Below, in pieces: positions 35,455 through 45,720 of a DNA stretch of 64,000 bases. Numbering within the stretch: position 1 is the first letter of the stretch; each line of letters starts with the position of its first letter. The notes beneath the pieces were generated by a model. That model had not been told where the DNA came from. It did no database searches and saw only the letters and a program-made list of their open reading frames with translations. Made by a program: the position numbers and the translations under genes. Origin of the DNA: Panulirus ornatus (lineage: Eukaryota; Arthropoda; Malacostraca; Decapoda; Palinuridae). The DNA lies in assembly GCF_036320965.1 (NCBI RefSeq), contig NC_092238.1, positions 23,887,903-23,951,902 on the forward strand, given 5' to 3'.

Positions 35455-36287
35455 TTTGTTTTTCTTTTTTTTTTTTTTTTTTTGCTTTGTCGCTGTCTCC
35501 CGCGTTTGCGAGGTAGCGCAAGGAAACAGACGAAAGAAATGGCCCAACCCACCCCCATACACATGTATATACATACGTCCACACACGCAAATATACATAC
35601 CTACACAGCTTTCCATGGTTTACCCCAGACGCTTCACATGCCTTGATTCAATCCACTGACAGCACGTCAACCCCGGTATACCACATCGCTCCAATTCACT
35701 CTATTCCTTGCCCTCCTTTCACCCTCCTGCATGTTCAGGCCCCGATCACACAAAATCTTTTTCACTCCATCTTTCCACCTCCAATTTGGTCTCCCTCTTC
35801 TCCTCGTTCCCTCCACCTCCGACACATATATCCTCTTGGTCAATCTTTCCTCACTCATTCTCTCCATGTGCCCAAACCATTTCAAAACACCCTCTTCTGC
35901 TCTCTCAACCACGCTCTTTTTATTTCCACACATCTCTCTTACCCTTACGTTACTTACTCGGTCAAACCACCTCACACCACACATTGTCCTCAAACATCTC
36001 ATTTCCAGCACATCCATCCTCCTGCGCACAACTCTATCCATAGCCCACGCCTCGCAACCATACAACATTGTTGGAACCACTATTCCTTTAAACATACCCA
36101 TTTTTGCTTTCCGAGATAATGTTCTCGACTTCCACACATTCTTCAAGGCTCCCAGAATTTTTGCCCCCTCCCCCACCCTATGATCCACTTCCGCTTCCAT
36201 GGTTCCATCCGCTGCCAGATCCACTCCCAGATATCTAAAACACTTCACTTCCTCCAGTTTTTCTCCATTCAAACTCACCTCCCAATA
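35455..36287 (-). mobile_element. Young short-tail LINE family 1 copy, strongly 5' truncated
   Basis: A poly(T) stretch at 35466-35483, the short 3' UTR and an intact C-terminal frame (35667-36278, 203 aa ending VVYRG) are present. It breaks off at NWEVSLNGEK. Directly beyond it is the TA/TTA tail of the next copy. Confidence 0.92.
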
Positions 36288-37365
36288 TATATATATTTAT
36301 TATATTTATTTATTATACTTTGTCGCTGTCTCCCGCGTTTGCGAGGTAGCGCAAGGAAACAGACGAAAGAAATGGCCCAACCCCCCCCCCCATACACATG
36401 TATATACATACGTCCACTCATGCAAATATACATACCTACACAGCTTTCCATGGTTTACCCCAGACGCCCCACATGCCCTGATTCAATCCACCGACAGCAC
36501 GTCAACCCCGGTACACCACATCGCTCCAATTCACTCTATTCCTTGCCCTCCTTTCACCCTCCTGCATGTTCAGGCCCCGATCACACAAAATCTTTTTCAC
36601 TCCATCTTTCCACCTCCAATTTGGTCTCCCTCTTCTCCTTGCTCCCTCCACCTCCGACACATATATCCTCTTGGTCAATCTTTCCTCACTCATCCTCTCC
36701 ATGTGCCCAAACCACTTCAAAACACCCTCTTCTGCTCTCTCAACCACGCTCTTTTTATTTCCACACATCTCCCTTACCCTTACGTTACTCACTCGATCAA
36801 ACCACCTCACACCACACATTGTCCTCAAACATCTCATTTCCAGCACATCTATCCTCCTGCGCACAACTCTATCCATAGCCCATGCCTCGCAACCATACAA
36901 CATTGTTGGAACCACTATTCCTTCAAACATACCCATTTTTGCTTTCCGAGATAATGTTCTCGACTTCCACACATTCTTCAAGGCCCCCAGGATTTTCGCC
37001 CCCTCCCCCACCCTATGATGCACTTCCGCTTCCATGGTTCCATCCGCTGCCAGATCCACTCCCAGATATCTAAAACACTTCACTTCCTCCAGTTTTTCTC
37101 CATTCAAACTCACCTCCCAATTGACTTGACCCTCAACCCTACTGTACCTAATAACCTTGCTCTTATTCACATTTACTCTTAACTTTCTTCTTCCACACAC
37201 TTTACCAAACTCAGTCACCAGCTTCTGCAGTTTCTCACATGAATCAGCCACCAGCGCTGTATCATCAGCGAACAACAACTGACTCACTTCCCAAGCTCTC
37301 TCATCCCCAACAGACTTCATAATTGCCCCTCTTTCCAAAACTCTTGCATTTACCTCCCTATACTT
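36288..37365 (-). mobile_element. Young short-tail LINE family 1 copy, 5' truncated
   Basis: The copy has a TA/TTTA tail at 36288-36318, short 3' UTR and an open frame 36502-37338 (278 aa) containing LLFADDTALVADS and the VVYRG end. It is truncated near 37362 at the REVNARVLERG codons. It is tandem with the copy at 35455, both minus. Confidence 0.92.
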
Positions 37366-37388
37366 ATAAACATAAGTAAAAATATAAC

Positions 37389-37504
37389 ATCTATACTTTC
37401 AGTTTGTTTCCTTCCAAAACCATCTTTTTTTTTTTTACTTATGAATATAAGTAAAAAAAAAACAAAAAGATGGTTTTGGAAGGAAACAAAATGAAAGTAT
37501 AGAT
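37389..37504. repeat. Near-perfect palindrome
   Basis: The left arm 37389-37429 and right arm 37464-37504 are inverted copies with one visible mismatch over 41 bp. The 34-bp spacer is itself T-rich then A-rich around TTACTTATGAATATAAGTAA. The sequence would fold into a long hairpin. Confidence 0.93.
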
Positions 37505-37674
37505 TTTCCTAAACCCTATAGAGTGAAAGAAGAAAGTGGATATGGGGAAGAAAGAATGGAAGAGGTAGGAGAATATAAGCATGCAGGAGCTATTTTGTAT
37601 GTAAGTAGGAGAGATGGCTAGAGAGCGTTACTGGATTACATATTAATTGGTAGGCGGGTGAAAGAGAGACTTTT
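37464..37674. repeat. Right arm of inverted repeat, includes LINE endonuclease edge
   Basis: This is an inverted copy of 35246-35453. The last part (GTAAGTAGGAGAGATGGCTA, then GGCGGGTGAAAGAGAGACTT) is the 5' edge of the LINE at 32470-35325 in plus orientation, so the duplication included a pre-existing LINE junction. Confidence 0.88.
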
Positions 37675-37739
37675 CCTATATTTACACATCATAAAACACA
37701 CTGACAACCTTTTTGCAACTCCTTTCAATCTCAACAAAT

Positions 37740-38268
37740 AATACCTTTCATTACTTACTCAAACCATCCCACACCACATTGTCCTCAAACATTTCATTTC
37801 CAACACATACACCCTACTCTGTACAGCCTTATCTATAGCCCCTGTCTCACAACCATACAACATTGTTGGAAATACTATTCCTTCAAACATTCCCATTTTT
37901 GCTCTCCAAGATAATGTTTCTCCTTTCACACATTCTTCATTGCTTCCAGAACCTTTGCCCCCTCCCCCACCCTGTGACTCACTTCTGCCTCCATAGTTCC
38001 ATTTGCTGCTAAATCCACTCCTAGATATCTTAAACAAGTCACTTCCTCCAATTTTTCTCCATTCAAATTTACATCCCAGTTAAAATCTAATAAACCTTGC
38101 TCTTATTCACATTTTCCCTCAACTTTCTCCTTTCACACACTTTTCTAAACTCAGTCACCATCTTCTGCAGTTTCTCACTTGAATCAGCCACTAGAGCTGT
38201 ATCATCAGCAAACAACAACTGATATACTTCCCAAGCCCTATCATCCCCATCTTTTCCTAAAATCCCCA
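37740..38268 (-). mobile_element. Old LINE family 1 fragment
   Basis: The minus-strand reverse transcriptase and YGCE region (37759-38037, 38087-38269) includes LLFADDTALVADSSEKLQKM. It has neither end and many indels. Confidence 0.78.
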
Positions 38269-38269
38269 T

Positions 38270-39240
38270 GCCCCTTACTTATTCTTCATTCTTTCACTTC
38301 CATATCTCTACCAGTCAACACTCTTGCATGCACTTTTCCTGGTATACTTAACAGTCATATTCCCCAATAATTGCTACATACATCCTTAGCTCCATTTCAT
38401 TTGAATAGAATGATAATAGCCATCACCCAGTCCTCAGGCACAACCGTCTGTTTCAATGCTAACTTCAAGTGCACCCACTCTAGTCACACTTTCTCCTCCA
38501 TACTTCAGCATTTCAGCCTTAATCCCAGCCATTCCAGGTGCCTTTCCTACCTTGAGCTTCATTATCACCCATTTTACCTCTCTTCTTTGCTATAGGCCCT
38601 TGCACTTGTGTCCTCCTCTTTCCATCCTCCATACCCATGCATATAAGTAACAACTGCTGCCTCACCTATCCGACATTCATTAGTTCTTGAAGATACTCTT
38701 TCCATTTTCCTTTCCCTTCTTCCTTTTAATTCAGCAACTCTCCTACCCTACTAGTCACATTAGTATTTCCACCTTTACATTTCTGCGATCCTTTTTCACC
38801 TCCTTCCAGAACAATTTCTTGTTTTCCCTAAATTTTATACTCGATTTTCTTCAAAAATCTTCATTACTCTTTCTGTGCTTTTCTCTATTGGCTTGTCAAC
38901 ATTCTGCTTACACTTCTCTTATTCTTCCCTCCACCTTTGCTGAACTTCCACTGGTATATTCCTTTTGAGCAATCTACCATATGCTTTTTTCTTCCCTTCC
39001 ACAGCATTTCTAATTTCATCTGTTCAGTATGCATTTCCCTTTTTATTCTTATATCTCATGACCTTGTATCCAGCTACAAATTCTAGAACCTTTAAGTCTG
39101 TTTCTAAATGTTTCAAACACTTCATTCACACATGACTGTATTTCTACATTTCCTGCACCTTTATCTAAACTTTCAGTAACTCTCTTTTCATACTTCTTGC
39201 ATTCGTTTTGATACATTTTTTTTTCACTTGCCAACACTCA
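38270..39240 (-). mobile_element. LINE family 2 linker and early RT, decayed
   Basis: Minus-strand reading gives KKMYQNECKKYEKRVTESLD (39049-39237), then broken frames with NKKGNAY.TDEIRNAVEGKK and KAYGRLLKRN. Further on is a NYRGI..LLSIPGK-like remnant near 38340-38380. It resembles the linker-to-RT region of family 1 but differs throughout, so it probably belongs with the family 2 pieces at 24680 and 31840. Confidence 0.6.
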
Positions 39241-39289
39241 AGAGTTATACAGTTGGACATTAAGTTTGGACCTGGCCACTTACCGGCCC

Positions 39290-40090
39290 ATTCTAGTTCA
39301 TCCCAGAATGGGAGAGTTTTTGGTTTTCTGGTAAGGAAACCAAAAGTAACAGTTTAAAGTGATGGGTTTTGGATTGGACATAGTCCTTCAGCTTTTTACA
39401 AGACTAATAACCTCTCTCATTCCAAGACTCATCTCCACTAGAGGCCTCAGATATCAGCTACCTGGACAATTTTTTGGTAATTGCAGGTTCAGAGAAGTAT
39501 GTGCCAGACAAGGATTATGAATTCAGAAAGTCCTTCAAAAAGGAAGTTTTGTCATCAACCAGGAAAGGTCTCTCTTGATTCCTAGTCAGAATTCTACCTG
39601 CCTTGGAATAGATTGATATGCTCAGATTGATTCTGTATGCCTTCAGAAGGAAATGCCTTTGCAGTGTGCAAAAGTTGCTTCAACAGTTGGTGCTTAGGCT
39701 ATGATGTCTCAATATTGACAAGGGCACTTGCTGGAAAAGTAAGATTTTTCAGCTCAGTGCAATGACATGGTAAAGTAACAGCCCCAGTGATCTGGGTAAA
39801 CAAAGCCCTTCACTCATTAAACAGAGATATGTTGAAAGCTTTGCCCTAGGAACTCTTATCTTCTGGTGACTTCTATCAAGTTGACATCTGTGTTCTGGGA
39901 ATTATTAAGCATCCAGCTTGTCAGCCTGTAGGGTGATGATGTCATCGTCCTGTGGAAGTTGCTGATTGGTAGGAGGAAAGCTAGAATGAATTGTAGGCTG
40001 CATATACTGAATGATGCTTAGCCTGTGGTGAGAACCTATGAGTTTAGAGGTTTATCACTCGGAGGGGTCTTAGAGAATCTCTCATAGCTT
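39290..40090 (+). mobile_element. Possible DIRS-like retroelement RT/RNase H remnant
   Basis: Across frames the plus strand gives FGLDIVLQLFTRLITSLIPR, LISTRGLRYQ, YLDNFLVIAGSEK and then KGLS.IPSQNSTCLGID. This follows the order FGL..FT....P......RG..YLDD.L......EKS.L.PSQ...LG seen in DIRS-type (tyrosine-recombinase) retroelement reverse transcriptases. It is heavily decayed, and no recombinase was seen. The YLDD-type box reads YLDN. Confidence 0.45.
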
Positions 40091-40149
40091 GCAGAGCACC
40101 ACTCTATAAAAAAAAGCTTTTCATTTGAAATTCATCATTTTTTATTTGG

Positions 40150-40590
40150 ATGTGGTCAATGTTTGGTGTGAGGTGGTTTGATTAAGTAATGAAAGGGTAG
40201 GAGAGATGTGTGGTAATAAAGAGTGTGGTTGAGAGAGCAAAAGAGGGTGTGTTGATTTTTTTGGACGCATGGAGAGAATGGGTGAGGAAAGATTGACAAA
40301 GGAGATATATGTGCCAGAGGTGGAGGGAACAAGAAGCAGGAGACAAAATTGGAGGTGGAAGGATGGAGTGAAAAAGCTTTTGAGAAAAAGGGGCCTGAAT
40401 ATAAAGGAGGGTGAAAGGCGTGCAAGGAATAGGGTGAATTAGAATGATGTGGTATACCGGGGTCTACGGGCTGTCAATGGATTGAACCAGGGTGTGTGAA
40501 GCGTCTGGGGTAAACCATGGAACGGTCTTTGGGGCCTGGATGTGAAAAGGAAGCTGTGGTTTCGGTGCATTACACATGACAGCTGGAGAC
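40150..40590 (+). mobile_element. Old LINE family 1 3' fragment
   Basis: The fragment runs from the GVRWFD codons through the C-terminus (FGRMERMGEERLTK-like, NWRWKDGVKKL) and into the long 3' UTR up to GACAGCTGGAGACTG. An inverted piece begins at 40591. Confidence 0.8.
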
Positions 40591-41275
40591 TGGTTCAATC
40601 CTTTCACAGCATGTTGACCCTGGCATACCACATTGTTCCAATTCGTTCTATTCCTTGCATGCCTTTCACCCACCTGTATGTTCAGGCTCCAATTGCTCAA
40701 AATCTTTTTCATTCATCCTTCCACCTCCAGTTTGGTCTCCCGCTTCTCCTTCTTCCCTCCACCTCTGACACATATATCCTCTTTGTCAATCTTTCCTCAC
40801 TTATTCTCTCCATGTGTTTAAACCATTTCAACATACCCTCTTCCGCTCTCTCAACCACACTTTTTATTACCACACATCTCTCTTACCCTTTCATTACTTA
40901 CCCGATCAAACCACCTCACACCACATTTTGTCCTCAAACATTACATTTCCAACTATTCCACCCTCCTCTGCACAACCCTATCTATATTCCATGCTTCACA
41001 ACCATATAGCATTGTTGGAACCACAATTCCTTCAAACATACCCATTTTTGCTCTCCGAGATAATGCTCTCGCCTTCCACATATTCTTCAATGCTCTCAGA
41101 ACCTTCATTCCCTCCTCCACCCTGTAATTCACTTCTGTATATGTATGTATATGTGTGTGTATGGGCATTTATGTATATATATTTTTATGTGGGTGGTTGG
41201 GCCATTCTTTGTTTCCTTGCGCTGCCTTGCTGACAGGGAAACTGCGATTAAGTATAATAAATAAATTAATAGATA
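40591..41275 (+). mobile_element. LINE family 1 with inverted body and direct 3' terminus
   Basis: The interval 40591-41135 is antisense, from the start of the 3' UTR back to EVNYRVEEG. The interval 41136-41275 is a sense 3' terminus ending GCGATTAAGTATAATAAATA. It fits one twin-primed insertion with a deletion between the segments. It is old and indel-rich. Confidence 0.6.
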
Positions 41276-41439
41276 AATAAATATCACTTTGGTATACTCA
41301 GCTGAAGAAAGAAAAAAATGAGGAAGAGAGATGGCAGAACAAGAAATGAGTAGTCATTAGAAGAGGCTGAGTTGTGAAATGTTATCATTTACTTGTGTGA
41401 AAGATGATTGTATGGCTTTGTAGTGTAGTCAGAAGCAGA

Positions 41440-41870
41440 AATGAGATGAATATCTGTTGGTGAAAAATTGGACATTTTTGAGCACTCCATCTTTCCAACA
41501 TATGGGATGCCTTGAACTTAACAGCCTTTATGATGGACAGTGTAAGTACAGGGCAGTCGAGAAGTAGATGTTCAGTGTCATTAGCATTTAAGTTACATCT
41601 TGTGCATGAGGGATCATGTGTTATGTTGAATCAAAGTTTATGTTGAAGAAATGATATGCTTCTCTGGGTGCAGTCATAAAAGTGATTCATATTTTTCTGG
41701 GGAGTAAAGTTTCAGATGGGTGTGTGTCTAGTATAATTGAGTTCAGTTTTAGGGTTTTGAGAATAGTTGTTTAGTGTTTGCTGGGTTGTTTTGGTGTGAA
41801 ATCGTTTATCATTGTGAAGTATGCTTGGGTGAGGCTCAAGTGTGAGGCTGGGATGAACTTTTTCTATCTA
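41440..41870 (-). mobile_element. Jockey/R1-like LINE C-terminal remnant
   Basis: Minus-strand translation gives RSISFLQHKL.FNITHDPSC, then TRCNLNANDTEHLLLDCPVL. This is a CxxC...H....C zinc-knuckle-like motif followed by the KFKASHMLERW region, typical of the end of Jockey/R1-type ORF2 proteins. Surrounding sequence is decayed and 5' truncated. It is unrelated to family 1. Confidence 0.6.
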
Positions 41871-42114
41871 ACTTGATGGGTGGTTATGAAATGTCTCAGA
41901 TAAGGGGGGATCAGCTCAGCACTGTTTCATAGAAGGAGGGATTGTATTGGAAGTATTTTTGTTTCAGTTTGCAGATGTTGAATGTTTTTGGCTTTCAAAA
42001 TGTGATGTTTAAACTGATATGCTTGATAGATACAGATACAGAAAACACATCCATGAACATTCACATTGCTATTCAACTTCAAACAACCTGTTTTAATGGT
42101 ATCTTATTTTGCAG

Positions 42115-42179
42115 TTATCTCAAGTGAAAATGAGCGTGATAAGGATATGGCAACGCTTAATTTGATTCCAAGAGAACAG
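42115..42179 (+). CDS. CPSF2: CPSF2 short linker exon
   Basis: The acceptor is TTTGCAG and the donor GTAAAA starts at 42180. With the G carried from the previous exon it reads VISSENERDKDMATLNLIPR, EQ and ends in phase 0. At 65 bp it is poorly conserved. It is assigned because the phases fit on both sides and LNLIPREQ precedes APPH in the next exon, matching the LEPLPPHE region of CPSF2. It belongs to the variable acidic linker of the C-terminal domain. Confidence 0.8.
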
Positions 42180-42867
42180 GTAAAATACTTTTTTGAAAAG
42201 TGTTTGATTTGTAACTTTTTATTAGATTAATATCATTTCCAAGACTGCTATGAATTATGCATATGTATCTGTTTTCAAAAGTTGACCCTTGTGACCAACT
42301 AATTGATGTTTGAGTATGAATTTAAATTCATGTTGATAGACAAAAAAGTGTGTTTGGGCTAACTGTAAAGTTTATCTAAGACTTCATAGGATTAGTAGTG
42401 ATGTCATAAATTTTTGTATCTTATTTTGTCATTTGTTTGACTTATCTTTTTCATGGTTAAATGTAATAAACCTATTGGTTAGTATTCAATAGTTTTGGAT
42501 GTGGGATCTAAAGAAGAGGTATTTGTAAAAAATTCCTTGATTTTGTACTTTAGTATTGTACATTTTGGCTTGATTGCATTTGGCTCTAGATGTTTCTCAC
42601 AGTCCATTTTATTGTATGGCAATCAGCTCCCTGAAAGTTTCCAGCCTTGGGCAAATGCCCTCACTGAGCGTAGGCAGCAAAATAAAATGGACAAAAAAGG
42701 GGAAAATATTTAAAAAAAAAAAGTGTTAAGAGCTGAAAAAAGGTATGTGTATGGAAAGATTTAAGAATAACTCTGTAGCTTAGTTTTGCTGAGAGGGAAA
42801 GCAAGACCAGCAGTTCTTAAACAGGTAGATGTAAAATTACTCCTAGCTTATCTTTGACAGCCTTGAT
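42180..42867. other. Intron sequence without recognised element
   Basis: AT-rich intronic DNA with an A-tract at 42711-42722. The 72-aa frame at 42495-42713 shows no recognisable domain and is not called. Confidence 0.5.
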
Positions 42868-43772
42868 TTAGGCCCCACAAAATTTTCCATGGTTTACCCG
42901 ATGCTTCACATGCCCTGGTTCACTCCATTGACAGCACGTTGACCCCGGTATACCACATCATTCCAATTCACTCTATTTCTTGCTTGCCTTTCACCCTCCT
43001 CAAAGTTGAGGCCCCAATCGCTCAAAATCTTTTTCACTCCATCATTCCACCTCTAGTTTGGTCTCCCGCTCCTCCTCATTCCCTCCACCTCTGACACATA
43101 TATCCTCTTAGTCAATCTTTCCTCACTCATTCTCTCCATGTGACTAAACCATTTCAACACACCCTTCTCTGCTCTCTCAACCACACTCTCTTTATTACCA
43201 CACCTCTCTCTTACTCTTTCATTACTTACTCGATCAAATCCCTCGCACCACATATTGTCCTCAGACAATTGGAATTCCAACACATCCACCCTCCTCCTCT
43301 CAATCCTATCTATAGCCCATGCCTTTGCAACCATATAACATTGTTGGAACCACTATTCCTTCAAACTTACCCATGTTTGCTCTCCGAGGTAATGCTCTCA
43401 CCTTCCACACATTCTTCAACACTCCCAGAACCTTCGCCCCCTCCCCCACCCTCTGACTCACTTCCGCTTCCATGGTTCCATCTGCTGGTAGATCCAGTCC
43501 TAGATATCTAAAACACCACACTTTCTCCAGTTTTTCTCACTTGACCAAACTTACCTCCCAGTTGACTTGTCCCTCAACCCTACTGAACCTAATAACCTTG
43601 CTCTTATTCACATTTACTCTCAGCTTTCTTCTTTCACACACTTTACCAAACTCAGTCACCAGCTTGTGCAGTTTCTCACCCAAATCAGCCACCAGCGCTG
43701 TATCATCAGCGAACAACAACTGAATTACTTCCTAAGCCCTCTGATTGACAATAGACTGCATACTTGCCCCTC
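42868..43772 (-). mobile_element. LINE family 1 copy lacking its 3' terminus
   Basis: The minus-strand copy starts in the 3' UTR (AGGCCCCACAAAATTTTCCA) and extends to the LLFADDTALVADLGEKLHKL region and the ARGASMQS codons. Pieces are at 43053-43334, 43306-43521 and 43537-43719. It abuts the 5' head of a plus-strand copy. Confidence 0.82.
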
Positions 43773-44450
43773 TGTCCCTAGGGATAGGGGAGAAAGAATA
43801 CTTCCCATGTATTCCCTGCATTTCATAGAAGGCAACTAAAGGGGGCAGGAGTGGGGGGGCTGGAACCTCCCTCCTTGTATTTAAATTTCTAAAAGGGGAA
43901 ACAGAAGGAGGAGTTAGGCAGGGAGTGCTCATCCTCCTCGAAGGCTGAGATTGGGGTGTCTGAATGTGTGGATATAACCAAGATAAGAAGAAAGGAGAGA
44001 TAGTTAGTATGTTTGAGGAAAAGAACCTGGATGTTTTGTCTCTGATTGAAACAAAGTGCAAGGGGTAAGGGGAAGAGTGATTTGGGAATGTCTTGGGAGT
44101 ATAGTCATGGGTTGGTGAGAGGACAAGAGCAAAGGAAGGAGTAGCACTACTCCGGAAACAGGAGCTGTGGGAGTATGTGATAGAGTGTAAGAACATGAAT
44201 TCTAGATTGATGTGGGTAAAACTGAAAGTGGGTGGAGAGAGATGGGTGATTATTGGTGCCAATGCACCTGGTCATGAAGTGAAAGACCATGAGAGGGTGA
44301 TTATTGGTGGCAATGCACCTGGTCATGAAGTGAAAGACCATGAGAGGTAAGTGGTTTCGAAGCAGCTGAGTGAGTGTGTTAGCAGCTTTGATGCACGAGG
44401 CCAGGTTATAGTGATGGGTGATTTGAATGCAAAGGTGAGTAATTTGCCTT
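43773..44450 (+). mobile_element. LINE family 1 5' head and endonuclease N-part
   Basis: It starts AGGGATAGGGGAGAAAGAAT and shows the intact ~150-bp 5' UTR, then the endonuclease region to GDLNAKVSN at 44445, where an inverted LINE body begins. A 51-bp duplication (44244-44345) repeats the GAxAPGHEVKDHER codons in frame. Several stops are present. Confidence 0.85.
44244..44345 (+). repeat. 51-bp in-frame tandem duplication in LINE endonuclease
   Basis: GGGTGATTATTGGTG occurs at 44244 and 44295. The 17-codon unit (VIIGANAPGHEVKDHER) is doubled with one base change. Confidence 0.92.
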
Positions 44451-45720
44451 CTGCTTCAGCTTGTCCCCTCCACCTGTGACATATATTCTCTTTCTCAACC
44501 TTTCCTCCATCATTCCTTCCATATGTCCAAACCATTTCTACACACCCTCCTTTGCTCTCTCCATCACACTCTTTTTATTACCACACACTGTTTCATTACT
44601 TTTTTGATCAAACCACCTCACACTACATATTATCCTCAAACATTTCATTTCCAACACCTCCACCCTTCTCCATACAACCCTATCAATAGCCCATGCCTCA
44701 CAGCCATATAACATTGTTGGAACGACTATTCCTTCAAATGTACCCAATTTTGCTCTTCAAGATAATGTTCTCTCCTTCCACACATTCTTCATTGCTCCCA
44801 GAACCTTAACCCCCCTTGCCCACCCTGTGACTCTTTTCCTCTTCCATGGTTCCATTCGCTAAGTCCACTCCCAGATATTTAAAATACTTCACTTCCAATT
44901 TTTTCTCCTTTCAAACTTACTTCCCAGTTAACCTGTCCCTTCAACCTTGCTCTTATTCACATTTACTGTCAACTTTCTCCTTTCACACACTTCCAAACTC
45001 AGTCACCATCTTCTGCAGTTTCTCATTTGAATCAACCACTAGAGCTGTATTATCGGCAAACAACAACTGACTCACTTCACGGGCCCTTTCATCCCTAACA
45101 GACTGCATACTTCCCCCTCTTTCCAAAACTCTTGTATTTACCTTCCTAACCACCCCAGCCATAAACAGATTATATGACCATGGGGACATCACACACCCCT
45201 GCCCCAGACCAACATTCACTAGGAACCAATCACTCTCCTCTCTTCCTACTCATACACATGCCTTACATCCTTGGTAAAAGCTCTTCACTGCTTCAAGCAA
45301 CTTACTTCCCACACCATATACTCCTAAGACATTCCACAAAGCATCTCATATCAACCCTATCATATTCCTTCTCCAGATCCATAAATACTGCATATTTCTC
45401 ATACATTTTTCAAAGCAAACACCTGATCCACACATCCTCTACCACTTCTGAAACCACACTGCTCTTCCCCAATCTGATAATCTGTACGTGCCTTCACCCT
45501 CTCAATCAGTACCCTCCCATACAATTTCCCAGGAATACTTAACAAACTTATGCCTGTGTAGTTGAACTCTACCTTTTTCCCTTTTGCCTTTATACAGTGG
45601 CACTATGCATGCATTCTGCCAATCCTCAGGCACTTCGCCATGATCCATACATACATTGAATATCCTTACCAACCAATCAACAACACAGTCACCCCCTTTT
45701 TTAATGAATTCTACTACAAT
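44450..45720 (-). mobile_element. Old LINE family 1 body, split by a young insertion
   Basis: The minus-strand reverse transcriptase runs from the C-terminal YVSEVEG region to the IxVEFI codons at 45720, where the plus-strand copy is inserted. It resumes at 47377. The active-site frame reads LLFADNTALVVDS (Asp to Asn), and the NAKGKK region is indel-rich. Confidence 0.85.

Noticed and set aside
42495..42713. 72-aa frame in an intron considered as an extra CPSF2 exon
   Set aside because: It has no similarity to the CPSF2 linker, and the flanking exons at 42115 and 48395 already join in phase.
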